A stretch of 64,000 nucleotides of DNA from Nanosynbacter sp900555675 (GTDB lineage: Bacteria > Patescibacteriota > Saccharimonadia > Saccharimonadales > Saccharimonadaceae), in contig NZ_CP157587.1 of the NCBI RefSeq assembly GCF_022828245.2, positions 62,001 through 126,000 of the forward strand. The letters are read 5' to 3'. Below the pieces are notes generated by a model that did not search any database, was not told the DNA's origin, and saw only the letters and a program-made list of their open reading frames with translations. Positions 51,922 to 59,201 of this stretch are shown piece after piece. Position numbers and translations under genes: made by a program. Numbering within the stretch: position 1 is the first letter of the stretch; each line of letters starts with the position of its first letter.

Positions 51922-52515
51922 ATGATTGATTCATTATTTGGTTCAAAAACTAGGGTAAAATTATTACATCTTTTTCTGAATAATCCAGAAAAGTCATTTT
52001 ATGTGAGGGAAATTACTAGGATGATTGACGAGCAGATAAACTCTGTCCGTCGAGAGCTAGCTAATATGGTGTCTGTCGGTATAGTACAGCAGGATGCTAT
52101 TGATAATAAACTGTACTATAGCGTAAATGATGATTATCCGTATATTAAGCCACTTGCAGCTATATTCTCAGATAAAAATACAGAAGGTGGCGCGGGTGCT
52201 GCGGGTGGTGTTTCCTGGAAAGATTCCTTAGGGAGGATGAGAGGATTAAAATTGGCTATTATTTCGGGGAAATTAGTAGTCGGATCAAGCTCTGCTGTTG
52301 ATTTGCTATTGGTTGGTGATGATATGTCTGCCGTAACTATAAAAAATCTTGTTAAAAAAATCGAAAAAGATAGAAAAATAGAGATAAATTATGCCGTAAT
52401 ATCTTATGATGATTTCTACTATAGGATGAGTGTCAAAGATAGATTTATAATGGATATTGTAAGAAATAAGCACTCTGTATTAGTAGATGCGGAAAATATA
52501 ATGAGAAAGGAGTAG
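51922..52515 (+). CDS. Winged-helix transcriptional regulator
   Basis: 197 aa. Residues 1-75 form an ArsR-like winged helix (SKTRVKLLHLFLNNPEKSFYVREI, VRRELANMVSVGIV). Residues 105-197 look like a degenerate nucleotidyltransferase-type fold (VGSSSAVDLLLVGDD, INYAVISYDDFYYRMS), a pairing seen in transcription regulators of archaea and CPR bacteria. The sequence GGAGAAGG is a short Gly linker. Two bases before the MBL-like gene, so one operon. Confidence 0.8.
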   Translation: MIDSLFGSKTRVKLLHLFLNNPEKSFYVREITRMIDEQINSVRRELANMVSVGIVQQDAIDNKLYYSVNDDYPYIKPLAAIFSDKNTEGGAGAAGGVSWKDSLGRMRGLKLAIISGKLVVGSSSAVDLLLVGDDMSAVTIKNLVKKIEKDRKIEINYAVISYDDFYYRMSVKDRFIMDIVRNKHSVLVDAENIMRKE

Positions 52516-52517
52516 GT

Positions 52518-53156
52518 ATGTTTGAAATAGAGTATAAAGGAGCAAATGCTGTTATTATTACTACAAAGAAACTTCGTGTGGTATTTGATCCGAACTTAGA
52601 GATTGTCGGAGGAAAAAATGTTCCTGTGGATAATGATGTAGAGGTGGTCACGGAGGATCGATTTGCTGTTGTGGATTCTACACCAAGACTACTATTTTCG
52701 GGCCCAGGTGAATATGAAGTCGGAGACATCTCATTATTAGGAATTCCGGCGCGCCGACACATCGACACTGCGGATGATGTTAAAAAATCTACAATATATA
52801 AAATTACGATTGGTGAAGCTAAGGGAGTGGTTGTTGGTAACATTGAGAATAAACTAACTGATGATCAGCTCGAAAATATAGGTGTTGTTGATTTTGCAAT
52901 ATTACCTGTCGGTGGAAATGGATATACGTTAGACGCAATAGGAGCAACTTCAATAATTCGTCAATTGGACCCTAAGGTGGTGATCCCGGTGCATTACAAT
53001 GACACTACTTTGCATTATGAAGTTCCACAGGATGGTGTGGATGAGTTTGTAAAAAATCTAGGAGCTCCAGTTGTTGAGGCTGGTCCAAAGTGGAAGCTAA
53101 AGAAAATAACGGATCTGCCAGATAATTTAACGGTTGTTCAAATATCGAAAAGTTAG
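52518..53156 (+). CDS. Degenerate metallo-beta-lactamase-fold protein
   Basis: 212 aa. Fold-level features of UlaG-like MBL proteins remain (LRVVFDPNLE, FSGPGEYEVGDISLLGI, AILPVGGNGYTLD, VVIPVHYND), but the H-x-H-x-D-H metal motif is absent, as are most other ligands. It is probably a non-catalytic member, common in CPR genomes. AAGGAG precedes ATG 52518. Cotranscribed with the winged-helix gene; ends at a shared bidirectional terminator. Confidence 0.82.
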   Translation: MFEIEYKGANAVIITTKKLRVVFDPNLEIVGGKNVPVDNDVEVVTEDRFAVVDSTPRLLFSGPGEYEVGDISLLGIPARRHIDTADDVKKSTIYKITIGEAKGVVVGNIENKLTDDQLENIGVVDFAILPVGGNGYTLDAIGATSIIRQLDPKVVIPVHYNDTTLHYEVPQDGVDEFVKNLGAPVVEAGPKWKLKKITDLPDNLTVVQISKS

Positions 53157-53174
53157 AGTCTTCTCATTGAATTA

Positions 53175-53208
53175 AAAATAGCTCCGATAACGCAATCGGA
53201 GCTATTTT
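53175..53208. terminator. Bidirectional terminator
   Basis: AAAATAGCTCCGAT (53175-53188) and ATCGGAGCTATTTT (53195-53208) form a perfect 14-bp stem with A and T flanks, serving the MBL gene (+) and rpmB (-). Confidence 0.9.
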
Positions 53209-53228
53209 ATTAAAATTTGATTTAGCGA

Positions 53229-53438
53229 TTACTTATTAGTAGCTGCACTCAAAATACCTTTTTTCTTCAGGGTGCGAATAGCTTTTGTACTTAAAGTCAT
53301 GGTAATTTTTTGACCGTCAACAACAAAAGTCTTCTTCTGAAGGTTTGGTTTGAAAACACGCTTAGTGCGGCGCAGGGAGAAGCTGACGTTGTTGCCATAC
53401 TGCTTGCCTTTGCCTGTTAAATCACATCGTGATGCCAT
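53229..53438 (-). CDS. rpmB: 50S ribosomal protein L28
   Basis: bL28, 69 aa from ATG 53438. ASRCDLTGKGKQYGNNVSFSL and TKRVFKPNLQKKTFVVDG are the signature. The longer frame from 53507 would add an unrelated Asn/Ile-rich stretch and is rejected. GAGAGTGGAA lies before the ATG. Confidence 0.95.
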   Translation of the reverse strand: MASRCDLTGKGKQYGNNVSFSLRRTKRVFKPNLQKKTFVVDGQKITMTLSTKAIRTLKKKGILSAATNK

Positions 53439-53523
53439 TTCCACTCTCTTTACTTTATTATTAATAACAATCCTTATTATTGTAGCGGCATTTGTGTAAT
53501 TAGTCAAGATCGTGTATTGATGC

Positions 53524-53529
53524 TATAAT
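53524..53529 (+). promoter_or_regulatory. Extended -10 of the site-2 protease gene
   Basis: TGCTATAAT, 7 nt before ATG 53537. Confidence 0.65.
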
Positions 53530-53536
53530 AACACTT

Positions 53537-54181
53537 ATGATTTTAGAAATAATAGTAGTTTTGATTGTTATATTATTATCTATGACCATTCACGAGGCTA
53601 TGCATGCTTTTATGGGATATGCATTGGGCGATAATACCGCAAAAGAAGAGGGGAGGTTGACACTTAATCCCATAAGACATATCGATCCAGTGATGACTCT
53701 TTTGCTTCCCTTGATTATGGTGGTGTTACATGCTCCAGTTTTCGGAGGGGCTAAGCCTGTTCCATTTAATCCAAATAGAGTCCGTTTTGGCGATTGGGGA
53801 GCAGCCCTTGTTGCCTTTTCTGGTCCAATTACTAATTTAATAATCGCCTTTATTACGTTTGGCGTCGGAGTGTTTAGCGGCGTTATTAATAATGTTGGGG
53901 CAGTACAGTCTACGATATTTGGACTGATTATTTCTACTGCTGTATCGGTGAACCTGGGCTTTTTTGTTTTTAATATGTTACCAATTCCGCCCCTGGACGG
54001 ATCTAGAATATTATACGCCGTAGCACCAAATAGCGTCAGGAATGTTATGCAAAAAATTGAGCAAAACGGCGTTCTTTTGGTTATGATTATAGTTGTGCTG
54101 TTTTCTGATGTAATTGGGCAGGTTATGTCGGGCTGTATTCAGGCGATTTTGCGTGTATTTATGAACATATTTGGTGTATAA
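53537..54181 (+). CDS. Site-2 protease family (M50) metalloprotease
   Basis: 214 aa, five or six membrane spans. Active-site motif H19-E20-x2-H23 (MTIHEAMHAF) in the first span and the third zinc ligand in PIPPLDGSRIL in a later span. No PDZ domain, so it belongs to the compact group like SpoIVFB or YwhC rather than RseP. May cleave membrane-bound regulators. Leaderless start. Its stop codon overlaps the -10 box of the following ncRNA. Confidence 0.92.
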   Translation: MILEIIVVLIVILLSMTIHEAMHAFMGYALGDNTAKEEGRLTLNPIRHIDPVMTLLLPLIMVVLHAPVFGGAKPVPFNPNRVRFGDWGAALVAFSGPITNLIIAFITFGVGVFSGVINNVGAVQSTIFGLIISTAVSVNLGFFVFNMLPIPPLDGSRILYAVAPNSVRNVMQKIEQNGVLLVMIIVVLFSDVIGQVMSGCIQAILRVFMNIFGV

Positions 54182-54182
54182 T
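54177..54182 (+). promoter_or_regulatory. -10 box of ncRNA 54190
   Basis: TATAAT inside the last codons of the protease gene; initiation expected near 54189-54190. Confidence 0.6.
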
Positions 54183-54189
54183 ATAGGCA

Positions 54190-54340
54190 GACCCTGGATT
54201 TATCCGTGGGCGCGTATGATTTTCCTAACATCATACAATCGGGAGCTTTAATGATTTATTGTCGTGGCAATAAGTTGCGAGCACCCACCTTGCATTTATG
54301 CGGGGAATATCTAGCGCCCACAGACAAGTCTAGGGTTTAG
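54190..54340 (+). ncRNA. Structured ncRNA, class unknown (6S candidate)
   Basis: About 150 nt with no ORF. Ends are held by an 11-bp helix (54191-54201 with 54326-54336, two G-U) and an 8-bp perfect helix GTGGGCGC/GCGCCCAC (54206-54213 with 54314-54321). Inside lie GTATGAT/ATCATAC (54214-54220, 54230-54236), GCAA-taag-TTGC (54267-54278) and GCAT-tt-ATGC (54292-54301). Long closing stem plus open centre recalls 6S RNA, but I cannot match conserved bases; SRP RNA is excluded by the missing helix 8 motif. The rnpB promoter begins only 4 nt later and there is no obvious terminator. Confidence 0.6.
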
Positions 54341-54343
54341 TGC

Positions 54344-54349
54344 TATAAT
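54344..54349 (+). promoter_or_regulatory. rnpB extended -10
   Basis: TGCTATAAT, about 8 nt before the predicted RNase P RNA start. Confidence 0.7.
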
Positions 54350-54356
54350 ATATCAT

Positions 54357-54694
54357 GTAGTCTGTTAGGTAATCGCTTAAGGTATACTTAAGAGGAAAGT
54401 CCGGGCAGCGAAGGATACGACAGTCGTTAACGGCGACCGGAGGCAACTCTAGGGAAAGTGCCACAGAAACGAAACTACCTTCGTATTTTATATACGAGGG
54501 AAAAGGTGAAACGAGTGGGGTAAGAGCCCACAGTCGTCTATGGTGACATAGACGAGAGGTAAACCCTGTCGGCTGCAAGGAGATTTGCAAATAGGATTAT
54601 CCGTCCGCAGATCGATAACCGCTTGATTTGTTTGGCAACAAGCAAACTAGATAGATGATTGCCCTAGACAGAACCCGGCTTATAGGCAGACTAT
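54357..54694 (+). ncRNA. rnpB: RNase P RNA
   Basis: Catalytic RNA of tRNA 5' processing. Conserved pieces are in the right order: terminal helix AGTCTG (54359) with CAGACT (54687), GAGGAAAGTCCGGGC (from 54391), the GGTAAGAGCCCAC and GAGGTAAACCC blocks, and the P4 partner ACAGAACCCGGCTTATAGGC (from 54669). Roughly 338 nt. Both tRNA genes nearby have very short 5' leaders. Confidence 0.95.
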
Positions 54695-54698
54695 GAAT

Positions 54699-54731
54699 AA
54701 AACACCCTGCATAATGTCAGGGTGTTTTATA
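54699..54731. terminator. Bidirectional terminator rnpB / rplT
   Basis: AAAACACCCTG (54699-54709) with CAGGGTGTTTT (54718-54728), perfect 11-bp stem. Confidence 0.9.
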
Positions 54732-54748
54732 TTGGTAGATTTGTCCTA

Positions 54749-55090
54749 TTATAGACTTGCTTTTACTATTTCAGCGAAAGCTTTTGGCTCGTTAACTGCC
54801 AATTCTGCTAATATTTTTCTATCAATCTCAATGTTTTTAGATTTCATAGAAGCTATAAGTTTGCCGTAAGTTGCGCCTTCTTGTCGAGCAGCTGCATTGA
54901 TTCGGGTAATCCATAGACCGCGTAGATCGCGCTTCTTGTTTCGGCGATCGCGGTAGGCGTACTGTAGAGCTCTAATAACACCTTGTTTTGCAAGACGAAA
55001 ACTTCTGGTGCGATTATGTTGCATTCCCTCAGCTGCTTTCAAGATTTTTTTGTGCTTAGCGCGTGCGGCAACTCCTCGTTTTACTCGCAT
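54749..55090 (-). CDS. rplT: 50S ribosomal protein L20
   Basis: bL20, 113 aa. MRVKRGVAARAKHKKILKAA, YAYRDRRNKKRDLRGLWITR and NAAARQEGATYGKLI are diagnostic. Last gene of the infC-rpmI-rplT operon; in other bacteria L20 represses this operon by binding its mRNA. Two bases after rpmI. Confidence 0.98.
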   Translation of the reverse strand: MRVKRGVAARAKHKKILKAAEGMQHNRTRSFRLAKQGVIRALQYAYRDRRNKKRDLRGLWITRINAAARQEGATYGKLIASMKSKNIEIDRKILAELAVNEPKAFAEIVKASL

Positions 55091-55092
55091 AA

Positions 55093-55287
55093 CTATACTC
55101 CCATTGCTCGACGGGCGTTCTTAGCCATCGAACCAGTTACTGTTGCTGTTGTGTTGATTGCGCGCTTACGACTTTTTGACTTTTTAGCCAACAAGTGGCC
55201 GCCAAATGCGCGCTGGCGGGTCAATTTTCCGGTGCTGGTCAGCTTGATACGCTTCGCAGTGCCTTTGTGGGTCTTTAGCTTTGGCAT
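55093..55287 (-). CDS. rpmI: 50S ribosomal protein L35
   Basis: bL35, 64 aa: MPKLKTHKGTAKRIKLTSTGK and RQRAFGGHLLAKKSKSRKR. The ATG overlaps the infC stop by 1 nt, preserving the normal operon order. Confidence 0.98.
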   Translation of the reverse strand: MPKLKTHKGTAKRIKLTSTGKLTRQRAFGGHLLAKKSKSRKRAINTTATVTGSMAKNARRAMGV

Positions 55288-55793
55288 TATTTACTCCTTA
55301 TTACTACGCTCAGATTGCGACCAGCCATCTGAGGTTTTTGCTCTAATATTGCATCCTCACTAAGGTGCTCCATGATTTTGTCAATCAATTCGTAGCCGAT
55401 CTCTTTATGGGCCATTTCACGACCTTTATAGACCACTTGTATGCGGACTTTATGTCCTCCCTCCAAAAACTTACGGATCTTCTTCAGCTTAACCTCTAGG
55501 TCTCCAGCTCCTATCTTTAGACCAAAGCGCATCTGCTTTAGGTCTCCAGATTTGGCTTGGCGCCGATTCTTCTGTTGATCCTTCATTTTTTGGTACTGGT
55601 ATTTACCCCAGTCAATGATTTTAGCAACTGGCGGATTGGCTCCCGGTGATATTTCAACTAGGTCAAGATTCATGTCGTTGGCCTTATTTAAAGCCTCTTT
55701 AAGTGACATGATTCCTAGCTGCTCGCCATCAGGACCAATTATCCGCAGTTCTCTTGCACGGATTGCTCCGTTGATACGGATTGATTTATTAAT
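55287..55793 (-). CDS. infC: Translation initiation factor IF-3 (ATT start)
   Basis: Prevents subunit joining and checks start codons. SIRINGAIRARELRIIGPDGEQLG (N-terminal domain, in two parts) and KQMRFGLKIGAGDLEVKLKK with the C-terminal domain are typical. The best start is an ATT at 55793: minus-strand AAAGGAG lies 8 nt upstream and the protein then begins just before RINGAI, 168 aa, the usual size. An AUU start in infC is a known self-control device, since IF-3 discriminates against it. A TTG at 55817 is the alternative and lies upstream of the ribosome site. Confidence 0.93.
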   Translation of the reverse strand: MNKSIRINGAIRARELRIIGPDGEQLGIMSLKEALNKANDMNLDLVEISPGANPPVAKIIDWGKYQYQKMKDQQKNRRQAKSGDLKQMRFGLKIGAGDLEVKLKKIRKFLEGGHKVRIQVVYKGREMAHKEIGYELIDKIMEHLSEDAILEQKPQMAGRNLSVVIRSK

Positions 55794-55838
55794 CTCTGGC
55801 TCTCCTTTTTGAAGCAATTTTAGATTAACTCAGTTGCT

Positions 55839-55867
55839 ATTGTAACAGAGATGTTTGTTATTTTCAA
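55839..55867 (-). promoter_or_regulatory. infC operon promoter
   Basis: Minus strand: TTGAAA, 17-bp spacer, TACAAT; leader of about 40 nt to the ATT start. Confidence 0.75.
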
Positions 55868-55876
55868 GGATAATAA

Positions 55877-57400
55877 TTAACCTATGTTAATCTGTCTGTA
55901 TTGTAGGCTTTCTGCTATATGTGGAATTTCTATGGATGTGGATCCTTCTAAATCTGCGATAGTGCGAGAAACTTTTATAACTTTAAAATAGCTGCGAGTG
56001 CTTAAATCTAGTTTTCTGGCTGCGTTCGTCAAGAAGGTTTTTGCAGATTCTGAGATTGATGTAATTTTATCAACGTTACTACTTGGAATGTCATTGTTGT
56101 ATTTATAACTACACTTATATCTGTCTCTCTGAATAGAGTAGGCTTTATGTATCTCGGATAAAAATGTCTCTTGTTGTGATTTTGTCGACATTTTATCATT
56201 TAATAATTTTTCATGGGGGACTCGTGAAACCGATACTGTTAGGTCTATTCGATCAAGTAGCGGTCCCGATAATCTTTTTTGATAATTGAGAATCTGATTT
56301 TGTGAACATACGCAAGTTTTTTCTGGGTCTCCAAGAAATCCACAAGGACAAGGATTCATTGTGGCTACTAATAAGAAATTGGCAGGGAAGTTGAATTTAC
56401 CGTTTGCACGACTGACGGTAATTTCGTGATCCTCTAAGGGTTGACGAAGTGATTCAAGTATAGTGCGCGGATATTCGAGTAACTCATCAAGAAATAGGAC
56501 ACCTCTATGGGCTAAACTGATTTCTCCTGGCTGCACTTTCGATCCTCCGCCAATAATAGACGCTCTACTTGCGGTGTGGTGTGGTGATCTGAATGGCCTG
56601 TCTACTATGGGATTGTTTATTATAGTGTGTTCTCCAAGACTGTGAAGTTTTGTCACTTCTACTATTTCATCCTCTGATAGGGCTGGTAATAGATTCTTCA
56701 AAGATTTTGCTAACATAGTTTTTCCTGATCCTGGAGGGCCGGACAATAAAATATTATGTCTTCCGGCAACTGCTATTTGAACAGCTCTCTTTGCTTGTTC
56801 TTGTCCGTAGATGTCGTCAATGGTTGGAGTATTTTTATGATTGCGAGATATATTTTTTATTGATGATCTGTCTATTGGCTTAATAATCTTTTCTTTTTTG
56901 AGGTGTAAGAAGAGTGATTTTAGGTTTTTTACTGGAAATACATCAACTCCAGTCACTAGCGCTGCCTGTTCGGCGTTTTGGGCTGGCACGTATACCGATT
57001 TAATTTTTTGGTTTTTGGCTACTTCGGCTGTAATAATCGCTGATCGTATTGGGCGTAGACTACCGTCTAGTGCCAATTCACCTGCAAAAACCGCATTACT
57101 TACGTCGCTTTGGTTGAGTACGCCGTTGATGCATAAGATAGATAAGGCGATGGGAAGATCGAAATGAGATCCGTCTTTTGGTAACTCTGCCGGTGCTAAG
57201 TTGATGATTATTTTTCCTTTTGGAAAATCTAGGGAAGAGTTTTTTATTGCACTACGTACTCGATCTCTGGACTCATCGATGGCCTTATTGCCCATTCCGA
57301 CAATTTGTAAGCTAGGAAGCCCTTTTGACATATCTCCCTCAACTTCGATGATTTGTCCACTAAATCCGTAGGGTGTAGCTGAAATAACTCTACTAATCAT
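55877..57400 (-). CDS. comM: ComM/YifB-type Mg-chelatase-like AAA+ ATPase
   Basis: 507 aa: an N-terminal Lon-protease-like fold domain (residues 1-170, GLPSLQIVGMGNKAIDESRD and NLAPAELPKDGSHFDLPIA), an AAA+ core with GPPGSGKT at 221-228 and VLFLDELLEY, and a C-terminal Mg-chelatase domain with a Cys quartet (CPCGFLG...CVC). ComM is a branch-migration helicase in natural transformation. With the type IV pilus genes it suggests DNA uptake ability, though comEA/comEC are not in the window. Confidence 0.93.
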   Translation of the reverse strand: MISRVISATPYGFSGQIIEVEGDMSKGLPSLQIVGMGNKAIDESRDRVRSAIKNSSLDFPKGKIIINLAPAELPKDGSHFDLPIALSILCINGVLNQSDVSNAVFAGELALDGSLRPIRSAIITAEVAKNQKIKSVYVPAQNAEQAALVTGVDVFPVKNLKSLFLHLKKEKIIKPIDRSSIKNISRNHKNTPTIDDIYGQEQAKRAVQIAVAGRHNILLSGPPGSGKTMLAKSLKNLLPALSEDEIVEVTKLHSLGEHTIINNPIVDRPFRSPHHTASRASIIGGGSKVQPGEISLAHRGVLFLDELLEYPRTILESLRQPLEDHEITVSRANGKFNFPANFLLVATMNPCPCGFLGDPEKTCVCSQNQILNYQKRLSGPLLDRIDLTVSVSRVPHEKLLNDKMSTKSQQETFLSEIHKAYSIQRDRYKCSYKYNNDIPSSNVDKITSISESAKTFLTNAARKLDLSTRSYFKVIKVSRTIADLEGSTSIEIPHIAESLQYRQINIG

Positions 57401-57446
57401 GAATCTATTAAAACATAAGCATGTAGATTTTTGAATGAGATCAGGG

Positions 57447-57452
57447 TATAAT
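57447..57452 (+). promoter_or_regulatory. ssrA -10 box
   Basis: TATAAT, 14 nt before the mature tmRNA 5' end. Confidence 0.65.
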
Positions 57453-57466
57453 ATGAATCGATATGT

Positions 57467-57869
57467 GGGGCTGATATAGCTTTCGACAATTGGACCTTAT
57501 CATGACATTCTGCGAGCCGACGATACGCGTAACGTATGTTTTTAGATGCAAACTTTGTTGCAAAAGCAAAGTCATTCGTAGCGAGCGCTTTCGCTCCTAA
57601 GATGGCCTTTGCGCCAATCGCTGCCTAATTTTTAGCGATCATCCTTGTATTGTGGCAACAGTCAATATCTAAGGGTGCTATATCTATGTTGCTTGCTATA
57701 TATTCGGAAGTAGCGAATATATAGGACTTTTACTACGTAACGGAACTCGGTTTTCTTGGTTTATTTTAAATCCGAGTAGCGTTATTAAATAAATTTAGAT
57801 AAGCCTATGCTCGTAGACGAATGCTGTGATACCAGTTGGACCCGGGGGCAGTACCCGGCAGCTCCACCA
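57467..57869 (+). ncRNA. ssrA: tmRNA (SsrA), 26-residue tag
   Basis: Rescues stalled ribosomes. The 5' end GGGGCTGATATAGCTTTCGA and the 3' end with T-arm, CAGCTCC and encoded ACCA form the tRNA-like domain (acceptor GGGGCTG/CAGCTCC). The tag frame starts at GCA 57548 and stops with TAA at 57626-57628. It encodes 26 residues beginning ANFVAKAKSF and ending MAFAPIAA, longer than the usual 8-15 and ending in the expected small hydrophobic residues. One-piece tmRNA of 403 nt. Confidence 0.95.
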
Positions 57870-57883
57870 GATAGATTAAATTA

Positions 57884-57914
57884 AAAGTCAGCCTTATCGC
57901 TGACTTTATTTATG
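57884..57914 (+). terminator. tmRNA terminator
   Basis: AAAGTCAGC (57884-57892) with GCTGACTTT (57899-57907), followed by ATTTAT. Confidence 0.8.
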
Positions 57915-57944
57915 CTAAAGAGTAGAATTTATCTTTAATATAGA

Positions 57945-57978
57945 AAAACAACCACCTGCGAGTAGTGGTTGTTTTCAA
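57945..57978. terminator. Second hairpin after tmRNA
   Basis: AAAACAACCAC (57945-57955) with GTGGTTGTTTT (57965-57975), perfect 11-bp stem, A- and T-flanked on both strands. Confidence 0.75.
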
Positions 57979-58783
57979 AAAAGTGGAGTTTTACAATTTC
58001 TTTTTATTTTTGGCCTCTGTATAACTTTTTTATTCAGAAGCTACCCCTATAATAAGCTATATAAATGCTTATGTCAACAATATTTTTGTAAAAAGTTTAG
58101 TAAAAAATACCACACATTTTTATAATCTTCTTTCTAATTTTTGCAACTATTTTTCTAACAGCTTTTACTATGAAGTTGTATACTAGAAGACTGGTGCTTG
58201 TTTGATGGTCTTTTTTATGTGTGCGACAAATTAAATTGTCGCACATTTTCTAGGACTCTTTTATTGAAGTGTAAAGGGTGGCTTTGTGTGCTATGAATAA
58301 ACTTTATACTTTCGTTTTGTAATTTTTAATTAAAACTGTTGTATAACATTTTTGATGTATAAGATTTAATATACATACGGATGCTTGTATGTTCTTGTAA
58401 TAATATAAAAAATAATTTTGTTAAGTTTGCTATAGTGTGGCAATGAAAGTGAACAGAGTTTTATAAAGCGGGGAATAGAGATTATTATTTTATTGCGGAT
58501 TTGAGTGCTAGGTGTCAGTCTGATATTGACTGTACGAACCTATTTTTGTGGCAATGTTTGGATGATAGATAATCATAGGTTAGTCGTGCAATTGGGTGGT
58601 CACTAAGTCGAGGGTATCTTTATCAAATGACAGCAGAATCTGTGCTGGCTAATACTCAAAATGGTAAGTTTGTTGTAAAATACACATATGACCATAAAGC
58701 GATAGGAGAATAATTAACAGATGATAATTTTAACAACATTAAAAAATAGGTGAAAATTACAATATTTTTTGGACGAGTAATGG
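57979..58783. other. AT-rich gap without recognisable genes
   Basis: About 800 bp, strongly AT-rich, no ORF of 60 codons and no DnaA-box cluster seen. Contents: a TATAAT at 58048; an AAGAC/GTCTT hairpin with a T6 run (58186-58216); a strong terminator at 58219; an extended -10 TGCTATAGT at 58428-58436 followed at 58443 by a 7-codon ORF; and CAGTC/GACTG arms (58516-58532) with a T-run. These look like one or two small transcripts or remains of decayed genes. Confidence 0.4.
58219..58250 (+). terminator. Perfect hairpin terminator in AT-rich gap
   Basis: TGTGCGACAA (58220-58229) with TTGTCGCACA (58236-58245), 6-nt loop, followed by TTTTC. No coding gene precedes it, so it probably ends a small RNA. 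Confidence 0.7.
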
Positions 58784-58812
58784 TTGACATCTAAATAGGG
58801 CTATGCTAGTAT
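58784..58812 (+). promoter_or_regulatory. Promoter of ncRNA 58820
   Basis: TTGACA (consensus -35), 17-bp spacer, TAGTAT; start expected near 58819. Confidence 0.7.
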
Positions 58813-58819
58813 AAGGTTA

Positions 58820-59130
58820 AGCTTTTAGAAAAATAAAAAAGCAAAAATACATTAACAATAAAATTTATATAAAGCTACATTTTGCGTATAAATTGACGGA
58901 CAGTTGGCTGCATGATTTTTATAATGACGCAGCCAATGCTCCGCCTTATAAAAGCGTTGAGCGCGCGGTTAGTACCGCATACATCCAGTTAACCCTCGTT
59001 AAAGGACTAGCGGTGAGAATCCTGGATGTATGCAGAGGAACACTGCAAGGATGCTCCTTAATTAAGGAGCGGTCAAATCGCCTCGAGCGGTAATAGGCAA
59101 GTAGCACCCGCGCCTAATAGTTATTTTTTA
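58820..59130 (+). ncRNA. Large structured ncRNA, class unknown
   Basis: A strong promoter drives about 310 nt with no convincing ORF. Perfect helices: TTGGCTGC/GCAGCCAA (58904-58911, 58929-58936); GCGGT-tagt-ACCGC (58965-58978); GCATACATCCAG/CTGGATGTATGC (58977-58988, 59022-59033), enclosing TTAAC-cctc-GTTAA (58989-59002); TGCAG/CTGCA (59031-59035, 59043-59047); and the 18-bp palindrome GCTCCTTAATTAAGGAGC (59053-59070). GC content rises sharply against flanking AT-rich DNA. It ends in TAGGC/GCCTA plus a T-run. It does not match RNase P, tmRNA, SRP, 6S or riboswitch motifs I know. Some helices share bases, so alternative folds are possible. Confidence 0.65.
59094..59129 (+). terminator. Terminator of ncRNA 58820
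   Basis: TAGGC (59094-59098) with GCCTA (59112-59116), followed by TTATTTTTT. Confidence 0.55.
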
Positions 59131-59201
59131 TCGGCGGATGGTTTGTGTCTATATGCTATAGTATTATCGCTCAGGCTTCTCGTGTATAGTATGATGTGAG
59201 T

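Noticed and set aside
54190..54340. SRP (4.5S) RNA as identity for the ncRNA
   Set aside because: No GGAA-type tetraloop with the asymmetric AGCA loop of helix 8 could be found.
58627..58713. 28-codon ORF (MTAESVLANTQNGKFVV...) in the AT-rich gap
   Set aside because: It looks protein-like but has no promoter, ribosome site or upstream start; may be a scrap of a lost gene.
57979..58783. Replication origin
   Set aside because: AT-rich, but no DnaA-box cluster and no dnaA, dnaN or rpmH neighbours.
58893..59093. 66-codon frame within the structured RNA
   Set aside because: Codons run through several perfect RNA helices; no homology and no ribosome site. The RNA explanation fits better.
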